A stretch of 64,000 nucleotides of DNA from Desulfospira joergensenii DSM 10085 (GCF_000420085.1 NZ_ATUG01000003.1:1054001-1118000), one strand, 5' to 3'; counted from the stretch's first letter, positions 34,614 to 44,385 are shown. The notes: generated by a model from the letters alone, not told the origin. Made by a program: numbers and translations.

Positions 34614-35843
34614 TTAAAAGGGCAGCAGCCTGTTATCGGCAGAAAAGGCAACCGGAAGCGGGGCCTCATTGATATCTATTTGATCTTGCCCCTTAAGTTG
34701 AGCCAGGACGGGTTTGGTGAACCACATCCTATCCAGGGCCAAGGTGTTTGTAATCCTGCCGATGCGGGCCCTTTTCAGGTCGGGAAGTTTGCCCATCACC
34801 GTTTTTAAAAGGGTCTTGTCGTCTTTGAGACAAAGGGGCATCCGGGCCGACCTTAATACCCAGGCCGTCAATGCATTGGTATACATGGCCTCCATATCCA
34901 GTTTTTCCCGGACACGGAAGGTGGTCAGGTCTGCCATGCCGATCCCCATGGCATTGCCGTGGGATTCCGGGGTGACATCCAATACGGCAAGGACTTTGTA
35001 GTCGGGGAGGCGTTCACCACCTTCCCGGCGCCAAAGCCCGATCACGTTGGGATCGATCCCGGCGCCACTGATATTTTTCCCCATTTCATCGATAATCAAA
35101 AAATCGAGATCTTCCACAGGAATCCTTTGTAACATTTTCCAGGCGGCATGTAAGAGGCGCCTGTCCGTCTCGATGATCTGCTTTGCCTCTACAATCTCTA
35201 ACCGGGCAATTTCGTGGCCCGGGGTTTCTACCACAGCAAGGCCGCAAAGGACATTCACCTTTTCCATGATCCGCCTGGCACCGGGAACGATGGTCTTTGC
35301 CAGATCGTACTTGTGAATGTTGGCAGCCCCCTTGTCCTTACCGCATCCAACGGTAAGCATCTTGCACAACCCGGATTCAACATCATTTCGGAATGCCGTG
35401 TGGGGTTTTACGCGGTTGATTGCCACAAGATAGTCTGCCTCATAGGCATCCCTGGATAAAAAAATCTTGGCTCCCCCGTCAATAGAACCCAGGGAAACCA
35501 CGTCCATGTTGGATAGGATTGGCGCTCCCACACGCCCTTCCGTGACCCCGAGGTCGGCAAGGATCTCTTTCTGGCCTTCCGCCGTGGCACCGCCGTGGGA
35601 TCCCATTGCAGGCAGGATAAAGGGAGCCAGGCCGATCTGTTTCAGACAGGATACCATGGTGCCCACAATCTCAGGGATTCGGCTGATACCACGGGATCCC
35701 ACCGCCAGCGCCACCCGTTTGCCCGCCCTCACCTTTCCACCTAGGGAGAGCCGTTCAAAATCCGATTGAATTTTACCGGTCAGGTTCTTGATACTGGGCT
35801 CGTCGCTGCCCTGGGTCACTTCAAAAAAATCAGGAAATTCCAT
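34614..35843 (-). CDS. LarA-family (DUF2088) nickel-pincer racemase/epimerase-like enzyme
   Basis: A 409-residue lactate-racemase-domain protein. Residues that align by position with LarA's functional ones are His83 (GSHGGAT), His148 (RVKPHTAF), Lys161 (GLCKMLTVG) and His177 (ANIHKYD). The Lys161-His177 spacing of 16 equals that of the cofactor lysine and nickel ligand in L. plantarum LarA (184 and 200, from memory). LarA relatives racemise or epimerise 2-hydroxyacids by hydride transfer. It is last in the tct operon, 76 bases after tctA, and opposite a glcD/glcF-like pair, so the substrate is probably the imported 2-hydroxycarboxylate. No larB, larC or larE maturation genes are in the window. 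Confidence 0.75.
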   Translation of the reverse strand: MEFPDFFEVTQGSDEPSIKNLTGKIQSDFERLSLGGKVRAGKRVALAVGSRGISRIPEIVGTMVSCLKQIGLAPFILPAMGSHGGATAEGQKEILADLGVTEGRVGAPILSNMDVVSLGSIDGGAKIFLSRDAYEADYLVAINRVKPHTAFRNDVESGLCKMLTVGCGKDKGAANIHKYDLAKTIVPGARRIMEKVNVLCGLAVVETPGHEIARLEIVEAKQIIETDRRLLHAAWKMLQRIPVEDLDFLIIDEMGKNISGAGIDPNVIGLWRREGGERLPDYKVLAVLDVTPESHGNAMGIGMADLTTFRVREKLDMEAMYTNALTAWVLRSARMPLCLKDDKTLLKTVMGKLPDLKRARIGRITNTLALDRMWFTKPVLAQLKGQDQIDINEAPLPVAFSADNRLLPF

Positions 35844-35919
35844 CTAATACCCTTTTCATATCTGGACCGCCCTCCTCCCCGTAGATCGCCTGATTTCTGG
35901 GCAAAGAGAACAATCCAGG

Positions 35920-37431
35920 TCAATACAGAGGCTGACGGTTGTTTTTCACCTGCCTGAATATGATCGTTCCCACTGTGATGATGGTCAGGAGAATCAAAAT
36001 CAATGATATGGGCCTGGCAAAAAAGATGACCGGAGACCCAAAGGACATTCCCATTGCCTGACGAAAACCGTTTTCCAGCATGGGCTCCAGAACAAAGGCC
36101 ACCAGAAGCGGGGCCAGGGGAAACCCGAACCGCCTCATAAAATATCCCAAAAGACCGAAAATCAACATCACTTTAACGTCAAAAAGCGAGTTATCAACGG
36201 CATAGGTTCCGATAAAACAGAGAACGATGATAATGGAAAACAGGATATTGGCCGGTATTTTCAAAATAAGTTTGGCCCCGTTAATCAGAATCCTGCCCAA
36301 GACCAGGTTCAAAAAGGTGCAGATAAACAAGCCGATAAACAGGGCGTAAACCACGTTGCCGTTTTCCTGAAATATCAGGGGGCCGGGAGTAATGCCCTTG
36401 ATCATAAAGGCACCCAGCAAAATGGCTGTGACGATATCACCGGGGATGCCAAGGGTCAAAAGGGGGATCAGTGCTGATCCGCAGACCGCTGAGTTTCCGG
36501 ACTCAGCCGCGGCAACCCCCTCAACCACACCGGATCCGAACTCATCCCCCCTTTTGGACCCTTTCTTGGCCATGCCGTAGCTTAGAAAGGCCGTGATGGT
36601 CGACCCCAGTCCCGGAATGGCGCCGATAAACGCACCCAACGCAGATCCCCGGATAATGGTTTTCAGGCTGCCGAGCAATTCCTTCAAGGTCAGGGAGTTG
36701 TCCTCGGGTTTGTTCGAATACTTGACCACTCTCTTTGCCTCACTACCCTTGGCAAACAATCCGGAATCCACCTGGAAAAAGAGTTCGGAAATGGCGAAAA
36801 GCCCGATGAGCATTGGCAATAATCCGACGCCTTTGAGCATTTCCATGGTACCGAATGAAAATCTGGCACTGCCGGCAACGGGGTCAATGCCCACCGTTGC
36901 GATGAGCAGGCCAAGGCTTGCACCGATTAATCCTTTCAGCAAGGAATCCCCGGACACAGCAGCAATGATGGTCAAGGAAAAGAGAATCAGGGAGAAGAGC
37001 TCCGGAGCCCCCAGTTTCAATGCAGCTCTGGCCAGCGGCGGGGCGACAAGGACCAGGATGACGTCCGTGATCAGATTGCCGATAACGGATGCGTAAAGAG
37101 CAATTTTCAAGGCCTTTAATGCCTGGCCTTTCTTGGCCATGGGATAGCCGTCCAGGCCTGTTGCAGAGGCAGCCGGCGTCCCCGGGGTATTGATTAAAAT
37201 GGCGGGAATGGAACCGCCGAACATGCCTCCCTTATATACGCCGACCAGGGTGGCGATGGCAGTGACTGGCTCCATGGTAAAGGTCAGGGGAACCAAAAGG
37301 GCAATGGCCATGGTTGCGGTCATACCGGGTATCGCCCCCACCACGATACCGACAAAGCATCCGATGCCCGCAAAAAATACGTTTTTGAAAGTAACCATCA
37401 GGGCAAACGCATCAATAAAATGTTCAACCAT
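35920..37431 (-). CDS. tctA: Tripartite tricarboxylate transporter large permease TctA
   Basis: A 503-residue permease with about 11-12 TM segments. Family motifs are FVGIVVGAIPGMTATMAIAL near the N-terminus, YKGGMFGGSIPAILINTPGT, GSALGAFIGAIPGLGSTITA, and the repeat LLTLGIPGDIVTAILLGAFM. Together with TctB and the TctC binding protein it forms a Na+- or proton-driven carboxylate importer. The three subunits lie in order tctC-tctB-tctA, followed by the LarA-like gene. Confidence 0.9.
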   Translation of the reverse strand: MVEHFIDAFALMVTFKNVFFAGIGCFVGIVVGAIPGMTATMAIALLVPLTFTMEPVTAIATLVGVYKGGMFGGSIPAILINTPGTPAASATGLDGYPMAKKGQALKALKIALYASVIGNLITDVILVLVAPPLARAALKLGAPELFSLILFSLTIIAAVSGDSLLKGLIGASLGLLIATVGIDPVAGSARFSFGTMEMLKGVGLLPMLIGLFAISELFFQVDSGLFAKGSEAKRVVKYSNKPEDNSLTLKELLGSLKTIIRGSALGAFIGAIPGLGSTITAFLSYGMAKKGSKRGDEFGSGVVEGVAAAESGNSAVCGSALIPLLTLGIPGDIVTAILLGAFMIKGITPGPLIFQENGNVVYALFIGLFICTFLNLVLGRILINGAKLILKIPANILFSIIIVLCFIGTYAVDNSLFDVKVMLIFGLLGYFMRRFGFPLAPLLVAFVLEPMLENGFRQAMGMSFGSPVIFFARPISLILILLTIITVGTIIFRQVKNNRQPLY

Positions 37432-37482
37432 ATCTTTTTCTTTCTTATCTTATGAAATCATTAAAGGGTGTTCCGTTTCAAA

Positions 37483-37938
37483 TCAGATCAGAATACCGCA
37501 GGGAAGCATCACCTGCATGACCCGGCCGAAAAACAGGTAAAGGGCTCCGGTCACAAAGATGACGATGAGCGGAATCATGATTTTGTTCCGACAACCGTAA
37601 TAGATCAAAAAGAAAAGCAGGATAACCGCAGTGGAACTGATATAGCCCAGGTATTCGGCAAGATAGGTGTAAACCAAGAGCATGATCGCCGTAACCACGA
37701 CGGCTGCGGTGTGCCTCTTTTGTTTATTTTCTTCGGGCGCCTCGTTTTTCCTGAAAAAAAGCCAGAACCCCAGAACACACATAATCCCGGTGATCAAATT
37801 CGGGAAAAAATCAGGGCCGATTCCCCCTCCACCCCCTGAGCTGTCGCATTCTCTCGGGATGATAAAGATGAGCAGAATCATGGAAAATAAAACAATTCCA
37901 AGGCCGATGATTTTATCACAAGCATGTGCGGATTTCAT
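37483..37938 (-). CDS. tctB: Tripartite tricarboxylate transporter small subunit TctB
   Basis: A 151-residue membrane protein with four predicted TM segments: IIGLGIVLFSMILLIFIIP, FFPNLITGIMCVLGFWLFF, and a closing pair around TAVILLFFLIYYGCRNK and PLIVIFVTGALYLFFGRVM. The GIGPDFFPNLI segment is typical of TctB. It lies between tctC and tctA, 51 bases before the latter. It is the least conserved part of the transporter and its identity is aided by position. Confidence 0.85.
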   Translation of the reverse strand: MKSAHACDKIIGLGIVLFSMILLIFIIPRECDSSGGGGGIGPDFFPNLITGIMCVLGFWLFFRKNEAPEENKQKRHTAAVVVTAIMLLVYTYLAEYLGYISSTAVILLFFLIYYGCRNKIMIPLIVIFVTGALYLFFGRVMQVMLPCGILI

Positions 37939-38054
37939 TGATCAACCTCTTTTCCCTTAGATTTTGACGAACCTGCAAGAAAAGCCGACTGCCTTTTTGC
38001 GGGTCCATCGTTTTCATTAGAAAGGCGTCATCTTCCTGTCTGCCCTGGCTGGAA

Positions 38055-39020
38055 TCAATATTTTTTCAATCCGGCCGCTTCAAGGACCTCACTGTACAGA
38101 TGCTTCTGATCTTCAAGTTCCTCCATGAGCCCCTCTCCCTTTAAAAAGTCGAGTTTGTCCTTAATTTTTGCGAACATTTTCGGGGTTTCCGGATCATTGG
38201 CAATTTTTTCAAACAGATCTTCCAGATAGGTTTTGACCTCAGCCGGAACCCCCTTGGGTAAAAAGAGCACCCGGGCTGACATGTCACTGAAATTGATCCC
38301 CTTTTCCATCATGGTGGGAACATCCGGAAGTTCAGGAAGCCGTTTTTTTGAAAACACGGCCAGGGCCTTTAAATCACCGGACTTTACATATTGCATGCAC
38401 TCGGCAGGCACCGTTGCAAAAAGATCGTTATGCCCCCCCAAAAGGGCGGCTATGGCTTTGGCCCCCCCTTTATAGGGAACGTGATTCAGTTCTATATCCG
38501 CTTTTTGGGCGAAAGCCATTGCGGCAATATGGGTGGTTGTCCCGGCGCCGGAGGAGGCATAGGTGACTTTTTTCGGATTGGACTTTGCGTAGGAGATAAG
38601 CTCATCAAATGTTTTAAACGGGGTTCCTCCTTTGGCCACCAGAATTCTCGGGGAATTGCTCATCCGTACCAGAGGCTCCAGATCTTCGAATTGATAAGTG
38701 GTTTTCACCATGAACGGTTTGACGGTCAGTACGGCCGGAACTGCGAACAAAAAAGTATATCCGTCCGGTTTGGCAGCCGCCGTATAGGCGGAACCGATGG
38801 CAGCGCCCCCGCCGGTCTTGTTGACCACGATGATCTGTTCATCGGTATACTTTTTGGCCAGATCAGATAGTATTCGTGCTTCAATATCGGTGGAACCGCC
38901 TGCAGAGTATGGCACGATCATGCTCATCGATTTCGAAGGAAAGCCGTTGGCCAGGACAAGGGAGGGAAAAAGAAACATTAGACATCCGAACATCACGAGA
39001 CAAACACGCATTTTAATCAT
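38055..39020 (-). CDS. tctC: Tripartite tricarboxylate transporter binding protein TctC (Bug family)
   Basis: A 321-residue periplasmic protein with signal peptide (MIKMRVCLVMFGCLMFLFPS, cut near LVLANGFPSK). Bug-family marks are FPSKSMSMIVPYSAGGSTDI, IIVVNKTGGGAAIGSAYTAA AKPDGYT and VTYASSGAGTTTHIAAMAFA. These proteins clamp a carboxylate through two main-chain loops. The ATG at 39020 has AAGGAG 8 bases upstream; the preceding GTG is unlikely. The ligand is probably a 2-hydroxy- or dicarboxylate, judged from the adjacent oxidase and LarA-like genes. Confidence 0.88.
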   Translation of the reverse strand: MIKMRVCLVMFGCLMFLFPSLVLANGFPSKSMSMIVPYSAGGSTDIEARILSDLAKKYTDEQIIVVNKTGGGAAIGSAYTAAAKPDGYTFLFAVPAVLTVKPFMVKTTYQFEDLEPLVRMSNSPRILVAKGGTPFKTFDELISYAKSNPKKVTYASSGAGTTTHIAAMAFAQKADIELNHVPYKGGAKAIAALLGGHNDLFATVPAECMQYVKSGDLKALAVFSKKRLPELPDVPTMMEKGINFSDMSARVLFLPKGVPAEVKTYLEDLFEKIANDPETPKMFAKIKDKLDFLKGEGLMEELEDQKHLYSEVLEAAGLKKY

Positions 39021-39210
39021 CACACCAACTCCTTAAGTTATGGGGTCCTGCCCTGCCCGGAACCGTTCATTATTTAAGGGCCTCATTTCAGAACAGCCAT
39101 TGTCAGATGTTCTGGAATACAGGGCGAGGCTGTGTTTTAAAATGTTATATTCCCATTTGGTTTTCAGTCCATGGTTCAGATCCTTTCAAAGGGTCTGATT
39201 TTATTTGAGG

Positions 39211-40026
39211 TTATAAAATCCTTTCACGGACATAGGCTGGGCAGTGCAGTCTAAAGGGCGGGTCCTGGTCATTGAAGAAGCCCAGGGACCTGGAAAGTTC
39301 CAATGCGGCATACCCGACGGTCTTATAATATTTGTCCACCAGATCTTTTGCCAATTTGTTGTCCGGAAAGGCCACGGCAAGAGAGGCAACCGTCTGGCCG
39401 GTATAGTCCCTGACAGATGCGGCCACACTGGCCCGCTGGCCATGATACTCGTTACAGCTCAGGGTGACTCCGAACCGGCGCGTTAGCAGGACTTCTTTTT
39501 TGAGACTTTCCTTATCCATAAAAGAATTTGTGGCAAAAATTCTCGGTTCCAGCTTGTCCATATAGTTGTCAAGCTTGAAATCGTCAAACCCTGCCAGGAG
39601 AACTCTTGCCGAGGCACTCACCCATAAGGGGGATCTGTGTCCCACATTTACGGTGGCACTTACTGGATTAAGACCCGGCAGGGACAAAACACATAATCTT
39701 TCGTTATTATCGACCACATCAAGATAAACCGCCTCTTTGATCTGGTCTCTGACTCTGGAGAGGATGGGAAAAGCATTTTTAAGGACATCTGTCTGGGAGA
39801 TCAGGCCGGCGCACAGGCTTAACCATTTGGCGCTTAATCCGTATTTTTTTGATCCCTCCAGCTTATTGAGATAGCCTCTGCTATAAAGAGTGTTCAAGAA
39901 ACGATTCGCTGTGGAAGGCGGCATGTCGAGTGTTTGGGCGATATCTTTTGTGCTTAGATAGGAGTTGCTTTTGGCAAGCATTTCAACGATATCCAAGGCT
40001 TTTTCCAAGGTTTGAGCGAAACTCAT
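39211..40026 (-). CDS. IclR-family transcriptional regulator
   Basis: A 271-residue regulator. The N-terminal winged helix is ALDIVEMLAKSNSYLSTKDI AQTLDMPPSTANRFLNTLYS, and the C-terminal ligand domain has YLDVVDNNERLCVLSLPGLN and TRRFGVTLSCNEYHGQRASV AASVRD. IclR proteins sense small carbon acids. It is transcribed ahead of tctC and divergently from the glcD-like gene, with two palindromes in the shared 268-base gap. It is thus the probable regulator of the whole uptake/oxidation locus. Confidence 0.88.
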   Translation of the reverse strand: MSFAQTLEKALDIVEMLAKSNSYLSTKDIAQTLDMPPSTANRFLNTLYSRGYLNKLEGSKKYGLSAKWLSLCAGLISQTDVLKNAFPILSRVRDQIKEAVYLDVVDNNERLCVLSLPGLNPVSATVNVGHRSPLWVSASARVLLAGFDDFKLDNYMDKLEPRIFATNSFMDKESLKKEVLLTRRFGVTLSCNEYHGQRASVAASVRDYTGQTVASLAVAFPDNKLAKDLVDKYYKTVGYAALELSRSLGFFNDQDPPFRLHCPAYVRERIL

Positions 40027-40239
40027 TTTCCCTCCCAGGACAGACCGGTAAAATCTCGTTATTTAAAATTCGAGCCCATATTTGCACAGTAAAAACTATC
40101 TTGTCAAGACATATAATAAGGAATTTTAATTTTGTTTTTATAGGGAATAATTTTAATTTTAGTTTAAAAATCAATATAATGTAATTGTAAGCCCATAAAA
40201 ATTAATCTTGAATTTTGGACTTACCAGATATAATATATA

Positions 40240-40275
40240 TTTCATTATATGAAAATAGATCTCATTATTTGAGAT
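40240..40275. promoter_or_regulatory. Two adjacent palindromes, candidate IclR operators
   Basis: TTTCAT-TAT-ATGAAA (40240-40254) and ATCTCA-TTATT-TGAGAT (40259-40275) are perfect inverted repeats four bases apart. They lie 20-55 bases before the glcD-like start, just behind a TATAAT hexamer at 40229-40234. The position suits repression of the oxidase genes. The surrounding 40027-40294 is strongly AT-rich and should also carry the iclR promoter. Confidence 0.45.
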
Positions 40276-40294
40276 TAACAATATGGGAGACTGA

Positions 40295-41665
40295 ATGAAA
40301 TCCGCTGCAATCAAAGAGATGAGCAAAATCGTTCCCAAACACCGTTTTTCAACCGCCCGGGAAGATAAAATCTGCTATGCCTGCGATGCGTCCCGCATCA
40401 AAAAAATTCCACTGGGCGTGGTTTTCCCCCAGACCCTCCGGGAAGTGTCTGAAATACTTAAAATCGCCAACAAGCATAAGATCCCGGTTTATCCCAGGGG
40501 GGCCGGTTCCGGTATGACCGGCGGAGCGGTTCCCTGTGAAAAGGGCATTGTCATCTCCATGGAGTTGTTCAATAAAATCCTGCACATAGATACGGATAAT
40601 TTGTACGCTGAAGTTGAACCCGCAGTCGTCACCCATTCCCTGCAGCAAAGAGTCGAAAGCCTGGGGCTGTTTTACCCTCCGGACCCGGCCAGCATGAAGT
40701 ACGCATCCATCGGCGGCAATATAGCAGAAAATTCAGGAGGAATGCGCGCCGTAAAATACGGTGTCACCAAGGATTATGTGATGGGACTTGAGGTTGTGCT
40801 GGCCACAGGAGAAATTATCCATACCGGGTCTTGCTGCGTTAAAGATGTCGTGGGATACAATATGTCCCAGCTTTTTGTAGGATCCGAAGGCACACTCGGC
40901 ATCATTACCAAAGCGATATTAAAACTTCTGCCCAAACCTGAATCCAAATCAACGTTTACAGCCACATTTCCTTCCATGGTCAAGGCAGCAGAAGCGGTCT
41001 CCTTTATCATCAAAAAGAAAATCATTCCCACGACCCTGGAATTTTTAGATCAGCACTGCATCCGGGCCGTGGAAAAACGTGTTCATATCGGCCTGCCCGA
41101 AAATGCAAAAGCCTTTCTTTTAATAGAGATAGACGGTGAACCAAAATACATCACCGAGACGGTTAAAAAGGTGGAAGAAATCTGTATGGACCATCACTGC
41201 CTGGATACCAGAATCGCGACAGACCCGGCTGAACAGGAAAAATTATGGCTGGCCAGAAGATCCGTGTCCCCTTCCCTGCAGAACCTGGGAAAGGTCCGTC
41301 TCAGCGAAGATATTGTGGTGCCCCGGTCAAAAATACCCCAGGCCATTGAAAAAATGGACCGTATCGCCCGGAGACTCGGAATATTGATCATCACCTTTGG
41401 CCATGCCGGCGACGGCAATATCCACGTAAACATCATCTCCGACGAAGAGCCGGCAGTATTGCAGGGCGTGGACGAGGTTTTCAGGGCAATCGTACATCTG
41501 GGCGGCAGAATTTCAGGCGAGCACGGCATCGGGCTGACCAAGAGAAAGTGGACCCGGTTAAATCTTGATGAACCAACCATCAATGCCATGAAATCCATCA
41601 AATCCGCCCTTGACCCCAATAACATACTCAATCCCAATAAAATTTTTATGCCCGAATCCCAATAA
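40295..41665 (+). CDS. FAD-binding 2-hydroxyacid oxidase/dehydrogenase subunit (GlcD-like)
   Basis: A 456-residue flavoprotein of the VAO family. The FAD domain shows VYPRGAGSGMTGGAVPCEKG, YPPDPASMKYASIGGNIAEN and the SGGMRAVKYGVTKDYVMGLE segment. The C-terminal cap has ITFGHAGDGNIHVNIISDEE and GRISGEHGIGLTKRKW. It oxidises a D-2-hydroxyacid such as D-lactate or glycolate and passes electrons to an FeS partner, here the next gene (61 bases on). It is divergent from the iclR/tct/larA-like operon. Which hydroxyacid is used cannot be read from the sequence. Confidence 0.88.
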   Translation: MKSAAIKEMSKIVPKHRFSTAREDKICYACDASRIKKIPLGVVFPQTLREVSEILKIANKHKIPVYPRGAGSGMTGGAVPCEKGIVISMELFNKILHIDTDNLYAEVEPAVVTHSLQQRVESLGLFYPPDPASMKYASIGGNIAENSGGMRAVKYGVTKDYVMGLEVVLATGEIIHTGSCCVKDVVGYNMSQLFVGSEGTLGIITKAILKLLPKPESKSTFTATFPSMVKAAEAVSFIIKKKIIPTTLEFLDQHCIRAVEKRVHIGLPENAKAFLLIEIDGEPKYITETVKKVEEICMDHHCLDTRIATDPAEQEKLWLARRSVSPSLQNLGKVRLSEDIVVPRSKIPQAIEKMDRIARRLGILIITFGHAGDGNIHVNIISDEEPAVLQGVDEVFRAIVHLGGRISGEHGIGLTKRKWTRLNLDEPTINAMKSIKSALDPNNILNPNKIFMPESQ

Positions 41666-41726
41666 ATTGCAATTGTTCTCCATCATAGAAAATCTTCAAG
41701 CCAGATTCCAAAGGGGTATAACCTGA

Positions 41727-43016
41727 ATGAATATAGACCGCCTCGTCCAAGAGGCTGCCCAGGAAATGAAAAAATGTGCCAAATGCGGTGCCTGCAGATC
41801 TGTCTGCCCGGTGTTTGATTCGGAAAACAGGGTCGAAAAATATGCGGCCAGGGGCAAGCTCTCCTTATTTGAATCCGTTTACGACGCCCAGGCCGGTATT
41901 TCAAAGCAGTTCAAATCGGTGTTAAATAATTGTCTCCTATGCCTGGCCTGTGTTAAAAATTGCAGCAGCGGGGTTCAAATCGACAAGATCATCATTGCCG
42001 CCAGGGCACTGGCCATGGTCAAAACCGGCCAGTCTCCGGTAAAGGCCGTCATTTACAGGGGGATACTCTCAAACCCGGGCACATCCAATTTCATCTTTAA
42101 AAAAGCGGCATGGGTTCAAGACCTGGCATTCAAAAAAATACCCGAGACGAGCGGTCTTCACTACAGGTTCCCATTCGACAATTCAGACCGGTACATCCCG
42201 TCTTTTCAGGCAAGGACCTTCAGGGAAAGCCTGCCGGAACATATCGGTCAGGATCCCCCGGGAGAAAGAATCGTTTTGTTTACCGGCTGCGCTGTAAACC
42301 ATTTAATGCCGCAGATCGGGCATGCTGCGGTCCGTGTTTTAAAAAAATTAAGGGTAGGCATCATTATCCCGGTCGATCAGGGGTGTTGCGGTGCCCCTGT
42401 AGAGACCGGCGGTGATATTGAAACGATATCCAAGATAGCAAAGCAGAATATCGATGTCCTGTCCCGGTATCCGGATTGTAAAATCATCACACTCTGCGCA
42501 TCGGGTGGTTTCATGCTCAAGAAAAAATATCCCCAGCTTTTGTGCAACCATGAAAAATGGGCCGGGGAAAGCCTGGACATTGCCGGCCGGACCCTTGACA
42601 TATCCGAATATCTTATCCGATACCATGAAAATGCCTTGAAAAAAATGACAGGCAAAAAATCCCAGGATCCCATCACCTATCACGATCCCTGCCATCTGGT
42701 CAGGGGACAGAATATTGCCTCAGAACCCAGAAAGTTGTTGAACATGGTTGTTCAGGATTCATTCAGGGAAATGGATCGGCCTGACAGGTGCTGCGGGTCC
42801 GGCGGAAGCTACGGGGTCACCCACCTGAATAACTACCATAAGATTTTAGCCGAAAAGATAGATTCGATTCAGATGACCTGTTCCCGTCGTATTGCCACTG
42901 GATGCCCGGCATGCATCATCGCCCTCAAGGACGGATTAGAAAAATTCGGCTCAAAGAAGGTGAATTCTGAGGTCAGACATACGATAGAATACCTGGCTGA
43001 AAATCTCTTCCCCTGA
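41727..43016 (+). CDS. FeS oxidoreductase with CCG domains (GlcF/HdrD-like)
   Basis: A 429-residue FeS protein. Two 4Fe-4S sites are near the N-terminus (CAKCGACRSVCPVFDSENRV and CLLCLACVKNCSSGVQIDK; the fourth position of the second site differs from the standard CP). Two CCG domains follow: the first with GCAVNHLMPQIG and CCGAPVETGGD, the second with HDPCHLVRGQNI and CCGSGGSYGVTH. It should take electrons from the GlcD-like flavoprotein to a quinone, ferredoxin or heterodisulfide-type partner. The two form one transcription unit. Confidence 0.88.
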   Translation: MNIDRLVQEAAQEMKKCAKCGACRSVCPVFDSENRVEKYAARGKLSLFESVYDAQAGISKQFKSVLNNCLLCLACVKNCSSGVQIDKIIIAARALAMVKTGQSPVKAVIYRGILSNPGTSNFIFKKAAWVQDLAFKKIPETSGLHYRFPFDNSDRYIPSFQARTFRESLPEHIGQDPPGERIVLFTGCAVNHLMPQIGHAAVRVLKKLRVGIIIPVDQGCCGAPVETGGDIETISKIAKQNIDVLSRYPDCKIITLCASGGFMLKKKYPQLLCNHEKWAGESLDIAGRTLDISEYLIRYHENALKKMTGKKSQDPITYHDPCHLVRGQNIASEPRKLLNMVVQDSFREMDRPDRCCGSGGSYGVTHLNNYHKILAEKIDSIQMTCSRRIATGCPACIIALKDGLEKFGSKKVNSEVRHTIEYLAENLFP

Positions 43017-43095
43017 GAACAACAGGTTCTATCTACCCTTCATATGCCCCCAAGGCCGCCACCCTAAATTTGGCATCCGGACAGTCCAAACCCAA

Positions 43096-44385
43096 TTAGG
43101 AAAACCCAAGGCTTGCCTGGAGGCCCAGGCCGTACGCCACGCTGGTAAATGCATCTGAGGACCGGATCTTTGGGACCCCGAACCGGGTTTCGAATATGGA
43201 ACGGACCAGGGGAATATAGGAAGAGCCTCCTGTGAGAAAGACCGCATCGATCTTGTCCGGTCCAAGGCCTGCCCCGTCAAGGGTCTGTTCGACACATTGG
43301 CGGATCTCCGCGACCTGTTCGGCAATCATCTCGTTGAACTCGCTTCGGCTGAGGGCCTCGTCAATCACCATGCCGTAATCCCTGAACCGTACCTGGGCCT
43401 CTTCATGGCCGGAGAGCCTGCATTTGGCCGTCTCAATGGCCCGGTAAAGCAGGTACCCGTAGTTGGCGTTGATCAAATTCTCAAGGTTTTCCAGGAGGGC
43501 CTTGTCCCTGAACTTTGCGCAGACCTTCAGCTCCTTGATCTGCTCCATGGTGCCGGGCCGCCTGAGCCGGGGGATATGATGCCACTGCATCAGGTCCCTC
43601 AGGACCAGGGGGGACAGGCCGGTGAGGTTGTCGCTGAACATGGATTTGGCCTTGACATCCTTTCCGTAAAGGGAGGCCACCCTGTGGCGCATGATCTGGG
43701 AATCAAAATTATCCCCGCCGATATAGAGCCCCCCCACGGACAGGATGTCCCGGGAGCGGTCTTCCCCCGCAGCCATGCGTTTTCTGGCCCTGAGAACGGT
43801 GAAGTCAGAACTGCCTGCCCCAAAATCCCCGACCAGGACCAGCTGTTCTTCATTGTCGGGCAGTCCGCTTTCATAGGCCAGGGCCGCTGCAACGGGTTCC
43901 ATCTGGAGGCGGACTTCCTTAAAGCCTGCAAGCCGGGCCGCCCGGACCAGACGGTCCGTTGCGGTCCGCTCCCGCTCCTTGTCCCGGGAAAAGATCACCG
44001 GCCTGCCCAGCACCAGGTGGTTCACTTCCCGGCCGATAATGTCCTGGCCCCTCTCTTTCATGGTTTTCAGAATCAGGGAGATCAGATCTTCCAGGGTGTA
44101 AGACCTGCCGTAAATCGATGTTTTCTGAAACCCGGTATCCGGCAGAAAGGTCTTGACGGATTGCATATACCGGCCTTCCGCCTCGTTTTCCATGTATTGC
44201 AGAACTCCTTCATAGCCCACAAAGGACCGCGTATGCCCCTCTTCCTTTATAAAGTAGAGGATGGACTTGAGGGAATTGGAAAGAGGATTTTCCGGGTCAA
44301 CGTTGAGCAGGGAGACCTTATTGTCCAGGTTCACGGACAGGGCCGAGTTGGATGTGCCAAAATCAATGCCAAATACAGGGGTCAT
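43096..44385 (-). CDS. Hsp70-family ATPase, short (YegD-like)
   Basis: A 429-residue protein that is nearly all actin-fold ATPase. The phosphate-1 motif is VFGIDFGTSNSALSVNLDN, phosphate-2 is VGDFGAGSSDFTVLRARK, and the adenosine motif is VFLTGGSSYIPLVRSIFETR. The substrate-binding and lid domains of DnaK are missing, as in E. coli YegD. It probably acts in an unknown folding or assembly role. It stands alone, convergent with the FeS oxidoreductase gene. Confidence 0.85.
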   Translation of the reverse strand: MTPVFGIDFGTSNSALSVNLDNKVSLLNVDPENPLSNSLKSILYFIKEEGHTRSFVGYEGVLQYMENEAEGRYMQSVKTFLPDTGFQKTSIYGRSYTLEDLISLILKTMKERGQDIIGREVNHLVLGRPVIFSRDKERERTATDRLVRAARLAGFKEVRLQMEPVAAALAYESGLPDNEEQLVLVGDFGAGSSDFTVLRARKRMAAGEDRSRDILSVGGLYIGGDNFDSQIMRHRVASLYGKDVKAKSMFSDNLTGLSPLVLRDLMQWHHIPRLRRPGTMEQIKELKVCAKFRDKALLENLENLINANYGYLLYRAIETAKCRLSGHEEAQVRFRDYGMVIDEALSRSEFNEMIAEQVAEIRQCVEQTLDGAGLGPDKIDAVFLTGGSSYIPLVRSIFETRFGVPKIRSSDAFTSVAYGLGLQASLGFS

